Positions 56,901 to 64,000 of a stretch of 64,000 bases of DNA are shown piece after piece (the first letter of the stretch is position 1; every line of letters begins with the position of its first letter). Location: assembly GCA_009772935.1 (NCBI GenBank), contig WOUR01000026.1:1-64000 (forward strand). The letters run 5' to 3'. Below the pieces are notes generated by a model. It saw only the letters and a program-made list of their open reading frames with translations, searched no databases and was not told the DNA's origin. Origin of the DNA: Rhodospirillaceae bacterium (GTDB taxonomy: Bacteria > Pseudomonadota > Alphaproteobacteria > Reyranellales > Reyranellaceae). The position numbers and the translations under genes are program-made.

Positions 56901-56994
56901 TCGTGGTGAGGATTGGTAGTGGCGAAGTTTTGGACACTGGCATGCGGCGCGCGCATGCCTTTCATCGGCTATGCAATCCTGCAGGTCTCAAGCG

Positions 56995-57885
56995 TCAAAA
57001 ACGTGTTTCAGCGACCTTCCGCAGCAAGAAATCCCGGAACACCGCAATGCGCTTGGAGTGCCGCAATTCCTCGGGATAGGTGAAGTACACATCCGTCGTG
57101 CGGACATTCAGATCGGGCAGCAGCATTTCCAGCTTGGTCGACTCACGGGCGAGGTAGTCCGGCAGGGAGGCGATGCCCAGGCCGGACTCCACGGCCCGGA
57201 AAATGCCGTAGGTATTGTTCACCCGCAGCACCACGAGCCGCGGGTTGTGGTCCGGGTTGCCTTCACGTAGCAGCCAATTCACGTCCTGGACGGGCGCGCG
57301 CGCATCCTCGCCGAAGATGATGAGACGATGCTGGTCGAGGTCGTCGATCGAGTTGGGCTTGCCGTACTTCTGCACATAGTCTCGCGAGGCGTAGACGTGA
57401 CTGCGGACGGTCAACAGATGGCGTTGCACCAACCCCGGCTGCCGCGGCATGACCATGCGGATCGCCACGTCGGCCTCGCGCATGCCGAGGTCGAGTTCGT
57501 TGTCGGACAGGACCAGGCTCACGTCGATCTCGGGATAGAGCGCGATGAACTCGTGCATCTGGGCCGTCAGCCAGGTCGAGCCGAAGCCGACCGTCGCATG
57601 GATCTTGAGTCGCCCGGCCGGCTTGTCCTGGTTGGCGCGCAGCAGCGCCTCGGCGGTATTGACCTTGGCGGCCATGTCGCGCGCCGTGCGGTACAGCAGC
57701 TCGCCCTGCTCCGTCAGGATGAGACCGCGCGCATGGCGGTGGAACAGCATGACGCCGAGCTGCTCCTCGAGCGCGCCGATCTGGCGCGAGATCGCCGACT
57801 GGCTGAGCTTCAGCGACTCGCCCGCGTGGGTGAAGCTGCCGGCATCCGCCACGGCCTGGAATATCCGCAGCTTGTCCCAGTCCAT
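56995..57885 (-). CDS. LysR family transcriptional regulator
   Basis: The 296-residue product has the N-terminal winged HTH (LRIFQAVADAGSFTHAGESL and KLSQSAISRQIGALEEQLG) and a periplasmic-binding-like effector domain (LKIHATVGFGSTWLTAQMHEF onward). It lies 30 bases downstream of trxB on the same strand and could be co-transcribed with it. LysR regulators often control a divergent neighbour, but here none is divergent. The effector is unknown. A possible link to thiol redox control is inferred only from the trxB neighbour. Confidence 0.93.
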   Translation of the reverse strand: MDWDKLRIFQAVADAGSFTHAGESLKLSQSAISRQIGALEEQLGVMLFHRHARGLILTEQGELLYRTARDMAAKVNTAEALLRANQDKPAGRLKIHATVGFGSTWLTAQMHEFIALYPEIDVSLVLSDNELDLGMREADVAIRMVMPRQPGLVQRHLLTVRSHVYASRDYVQKYGKPNSIDDLDQHRLIIFGEDARAPVQDVNWLLREGNPDHNPRLVVLRVNNTYGIFRAVESGLGIASLPDYLARESTKLEMLLPDLNVRTTDVYFTYPEELRHSKRIAVFRDFLLRKVAETRF

Positions 57886-57915
57886 TTCATTGCCTCCCTG
57901 TCCAAGCCTGCTGCT

Positions 57916-58993
<1,078 letters not shown>

Positions 58994-59012
58994 GCAAATC
59001 CTCGCAACTTTA

Positions 59013-59041
59013 TTGCGCGCCCGGCACGGTTCTGGCATAGA
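59013..59041 (+). promoter_or_regulatory. Putative promoter of the Lrp/AsnC gene
   Basis: TTGCGC and CATAGA are separated by exactly 17 bases; a start near 59048 would leave a short leader with GGAGG (59053-59057) before the ATG at 59065. Both boxes match the consensus only in part. Confidence 0.4.
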
Positions 59042-59064
59042 CCGCGCCCAACGGAGGAATACTG

Positions 59065-59544
59065 ATGGCTCGGGCCAAGCTCGATCGAATTGACCGGCGA
59101 ATTCTCAGCGACCTGCAATCCAATGGACGCATGACCAATGTGGAGCTGGCCGAACGGGCTGGCATTTCGGCGCCACCCTGCCTGCGCCGCGTGCGGGCCC
59201 TGGAGCGGGCGGGAATCATCAAGGGCTACCACGCGGAGCTGAGCCCCGAGGCGCTGGGCTACAGCGTGTCCGTGTTCGCCCTGGTGGGGCTCAACAGTCA
59301 GGCCGAGGCCGATCTCAAGGCGTTCGAGGAGCTGATCGCCAACTGGGACGAGGTCCGCGAGTGCCACATGCTGGCCGGCGAGGCCGACTTCCTGCTCAAG
59401 ATCGTGGCCGAGACCTGGGACGACTATCAGAAATTCCTGACGACCCGCCTCACCTCGGCGCCCAACGTCAGCCACGTGAAATCCATGATGGTATTCCGCA
59501 CCGCCAAGGAAGTGCCTGGCGTCCCGATCTCGACGGAAGCGTGA
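59065..59544 (+). CDS. Lrp/AsnC family transcriptional regulator
   Basis: The 159-residue protein starts MARAKLDRIDRRILSDLQSN and has the HTH MTNVELAERAGISAPPCLRRVRALE, then the RAM ligand-binding domain (SVSVFALVGLNSQAEADLKAFEELI, VRECHMLAGEADFLLKIVAET). It is close to the Lrp subgroup. It sits divergent to trxB with a dyad between them and 4 bases before a small NTF2-like gene. Confidence 0.94.
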   Translation: MARAKLDRIDRRILSDLQSNGRMTNVELAERAGISAPPCLRRVRALERAGIIKGYHAELSPEALGYSVSVFALVGLNSQAEADLKAFEELIANWDEVRECHMLAGEADFLLKIVAETWDDYQKFLTTRLTSAPNVSHVKSMMVFRTAKEVPGVPISTEA

Positions 59545-59548
59545 ATCA

Positions 59549-59923
59549 ATGACCAACGACGTGACTTTTGAGATTCTGCACCGGGTCGCTGACGCGTTTG
59601 CCCGGCGCGACGTCGACGGAATCGTCAACTCGTTCGCCGACGACGGCGAATTCCGAAACGCCAAGGGGCCCGACTACTGGGGCCAGAGCTTCAAGGGCAA
59701 GGCGGCCATCCGCAGCTACTTCGAGCCGCTGTTCGCCAGTACCGGCGACGTGAAGTGGGTTCACACCAACGAATTCATCTGCGGCGACCGGGCGGTGACC
59801 GAGTGGCACCGGACCGCAACGCTGGCGACCGGCGAACGCCAGGAATGGCTGGGCTGCGACCTCTACACTTTCCGTCGCGGCCTCATCGTCATGAAGGACA
59901 CCTACATCAAAGTCGTCGTCTGA
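59549..59923 (+). CDS. SnoaL-like NTF2-fold protein
   Basis: A 124-residue protein (MTNDVTFEILHRVADAFARR) with the pattern of SnoaL-like polyketide cyclase-fold proteins: a helical start, DVDGIVNSFADDGEFRNAKG, and the strands TEWHRTATLATGERQEWLGCDLYTFRRGLI. It begins 4 bases after the Lrp/AsnC stop and is probably co-expressed with it. Enzymatic activity cannot be deduced. Confidence 0.78.
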   Translation: MTNDVTFEILHRVADAFARRDVDGIVNSFADDGEFRNAKGPDYWGQSFKGKAAIRSYFEPLFASTGDVKWVHTNEFICGDRAVTEWHRTATLATGERQEWLGCDLYTFRRGLIVMKDTYIKVVV

Positions 59924-60002
59924 GCCTCTTGCGGGAAACGGCGTGTATTGATAGCGTGACTTAGATACACAGCGTTGTCACGAAAACCGGAGGTCGCGAG
60001 CC

Positions 60003-60569
60003 ATGCGGAATCTCTTCCAGGCGTCCAAGATCCTCTTGCTTGACCTCGCGTCCACGCTGCTCTTCCTCGCGGTCTATGTCCTCACGGACAATCTCTTCCT
60101 CGCCGTCGGGCTCGGCATGGCGCTGGGCATCGCCCAGATCGGCTGGCAGCTCGCCCACAAGCAGCCCGTCGAGGCGCTGCAGTGGCTCAGTCTCGTCATC
60201 ATCTTCGCGTCCGGAACAGCGACGTTTCTGACCGACGACCCGCTGTTCATCATGATGAAGCCCAGCATCATCTACGTCATCGTCGGTCTGGTGATGCTGA
60301 AACGCGGCTGGATGACCCGCTACCTGCCGCCGATCGCGCGGGCGACCGTGCCGGACCTCGCCATCACCTTCGGCTATGTCTGGGCGGGGATGATGTTCTT
60401 CTCGGCAGCGCTCAACATCGTGCTCGCCGTCACCCTCGACGTCACGGGCTGGGCGGCCGTGAAGTCGGTGTGGGCGATCGGCAGCAAGATCGGCCTGTTC
60501 GGCATCCAGTACGCCATCATGAAGTCGACCGGCATCCGCCGGGCGCGCGCCATGATGGCGGCTAGCTGA
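60003..60569 (+). CDS. Inner membrane protein YciB / septation protein A family
   Basis: The 188-residue protein has five to six membrane segments and the family pattern [54 protein letters not shown] and [27 protein letters not shown]. IspZ/YciB is linked to cell elongation and septation in some bacteria. Its last 8 bases overlap the end of the convergent greA gene. Confidence 0.88.
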   Translation: MRNLFQASKILLLDLASTLLFLAVYVLTDNLFLAVGLGMALGIAQIGWQLAHKQPVEALQWLSLVIIFASGTATFLTDDPLFIMMKPSIIYVIVGLVMLKRGWMTRYLPPIARATVPDLAITFGYVWAGMMFFSAALNIVLAVTLDVTGWAAVKSVWAIGSKIGLFGIQYAIMKSTGIRRARAMMAAS

Positions 60570-61035
60570 ATTGCACGCCCACCACTTCGTAGGACTTGCC
60601 GCCCCGCGGTGTCTGGACTTCGACCCGGTCGCCCACCGTCTTCCCGATCAGCGCCCGGCCGATCGGCGAGGTGACGGAGATCCGGCCCTTGGCGAGGTCC
60701 GCCTCGTAGGGGCCGACGATCTGGTACTTCACCTTCTCGTCGGTGTCCTCGTCGGCCAGGCGCACGGTGGCGCCGAACTTGATGACCTTGCCGCTCAGCT
60801 TCGAGAAGTCGATCACCTCGGTCCGCGAGATGATGTCCTCGAGCTCGGCGATGCGTCCCTCGATGAAGCTCTGCTTTTCCCGCGCGGAGGTATACTCGGC
60901 GTTCTCCGAGAGATCGCCATGCTCGCGCGCCGTCGCGATCGCCTTGATGATCGCCGGGCGCTCGACGCTCTTCAGCACTTTCAGTTCCGCCTCGAGGCGC
61001 TGAAGCCCCTCGGCTGTCATCGGAATACGTTCCAT
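60562..61035 (-). CDS. greA: Transcription elongation factor GreA
   Basis: Rescues backtracked RNA polymerase by stimulating transcript cleavage. The ATG at 61035 ([20 protein letters not shown]) gives 157 residues; in the track it is fused to a carB shadow. The N-terminal coiled coil has the acidic tip [26 protein letters not shown], and the C-terminal FKBP-like domain reads [30 protein letters not shown]. It follows carB by about 100 bases on the same strand, a common alphaproteobacterial order. Confidence 0.97.
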   Translation of the reverse strand: MERIPMTAEGLQRLEAELKVLKSVERPAIIKAIATAREHGDLSENAEYTSAREKQSFIEGRIAELEDIISRTEVIDFSKLSGKVIKFGATVRLADEDTDEKVKYQIVGPYEADLAKGRISVTSPIGRALIGKTVGDRVEVQTPRGGKSYEVVGVQFS

Positions 61036-61136
61036 TTCCAAATCGTCCTTGATCACTCGTACGGCGTCAACGTCCAACGCAGCCGGAAACGGAGTGCAAT
61101 CCGGCGCGCACCCGGCGGGAGCGGAGGCGAAAAGGC

Positions 61137-64000
<2,864 letters not shown>

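Larger units (their letters stand above)
56630..56994 (-). other. 365-base intergenic region between lysR and the DUF6492-like gene
   Basis: No convincing coding frame is present on either strand; the 133-residue track ORF at 56542-56943 mostly reflects high GC and overlaps structured RNA. The lower part (56630-56760) is relatively AT-rich and would hold the promoter of the DUF6492-like gene (TATATA near 56651). The upper part holds the structured RNA and terminator listed separately. Confidence 0.6.

Noticed and set aside
56542-56943. 133-residue minus-strand ORF upstream of the DUF6492-like gene
   Set aside because: It passes through two perfect hairpins and an intrinsic terminator, has no ribosome site I trust, and resembles no family.

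Overview
The window is a high-GC chromosomal segment from an alphaproteobacterium. The evidence is the dcw order on the minus strand (ftsZ-ftsA-ftsQ-ddl-murB-murC-murG-ftsW-murD-mraY-murF-murE-ftsI-ftsL-rsmH-mraZ), the aa3 oxidase operon with ctaB, ctaG, SURF1 and a DUF983 gene, and a meso-DAP type MurE. Two palindromic repeat types of a kind common in this class also occur. I cannot name the genus. No tRNA, rRNA other than RNase P RNA, CRISPR, prophage or insertion sequence was seen.

Layout. 1-18143 (-): the complete division and cell wall cluster, cut inside ftsZ at the left edge, with nearly all genes overlapping by a few bases and a four-repeat MraZ operator in front. 18358-20893 (-): RNase P RNA, an AmpD-like amidase, a DjlA-like protein and a TauE/SafE permease. 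20913-24444 (+): uvrB, possibly leaderless, and an MFS transporter. 24446-27466 (-): rimJ-like acetyltransferase, intradiol dioxygenase and an ABC importer ATPase/permease pair with no binding protein. 27630-28427 (+): an Asp/Asn beta-hydroxylase. 28569-39376 (-): cytochrome c oxidase genes ctaC-ctaD-ctaB-small protein-ctaG-ctaE-DUF983-SURF1, followed by carboxypeptidase Taq, a small DUF1272 protein, thrC and an M16 peptidase.

39658-46734: a cyclophilin, an NTF2-like protein, an MDR reductase, the ATP-grasp/alpha-E/transglutaminase trio, a membrane protein and an aminotransferase. 46905-55666 (+): an atypical EF-G paralogue, two tandem thioredoxin-fold proteins with twin-arginine-like signals, msrP, a Bug-type binding protein, a crotonase, a small GIY-YIG-like protein, an acyl-CoA dehydrogenase and a CaiB-type CoA transferase. 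55751-64000: a DUF6492-like protein, a probable small RNA, LysR, trxB, an Lrp/AsnC regulator, an NTF2-like protein, ispZ/yciB, greA and the bulk of carB, which is cut by the right edge.

The most interesting locus is 49092-49526. Here a thioredoxin-fold gene is interrupted by one in-frame TGA at the first position of a would-be CxxC motif (U-G-G-C). Translation homologous to the adjacent intact paralogue continues without a frameshift on both sides. Immediately downstream the mRNA can fold into a hairpin with a bulged U at +17 and a loop with G at +23 and U at +24, counted from the U of UGA. As I recall it, that is the arrangement of the E. coli fdhF SECIS. I read this as a candidate selenoprotein next to MsrP rather than a pseudogene. 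Both thioredoxin-fold genes also carry a leader hairpin that is conserved in shape but different in sequence.
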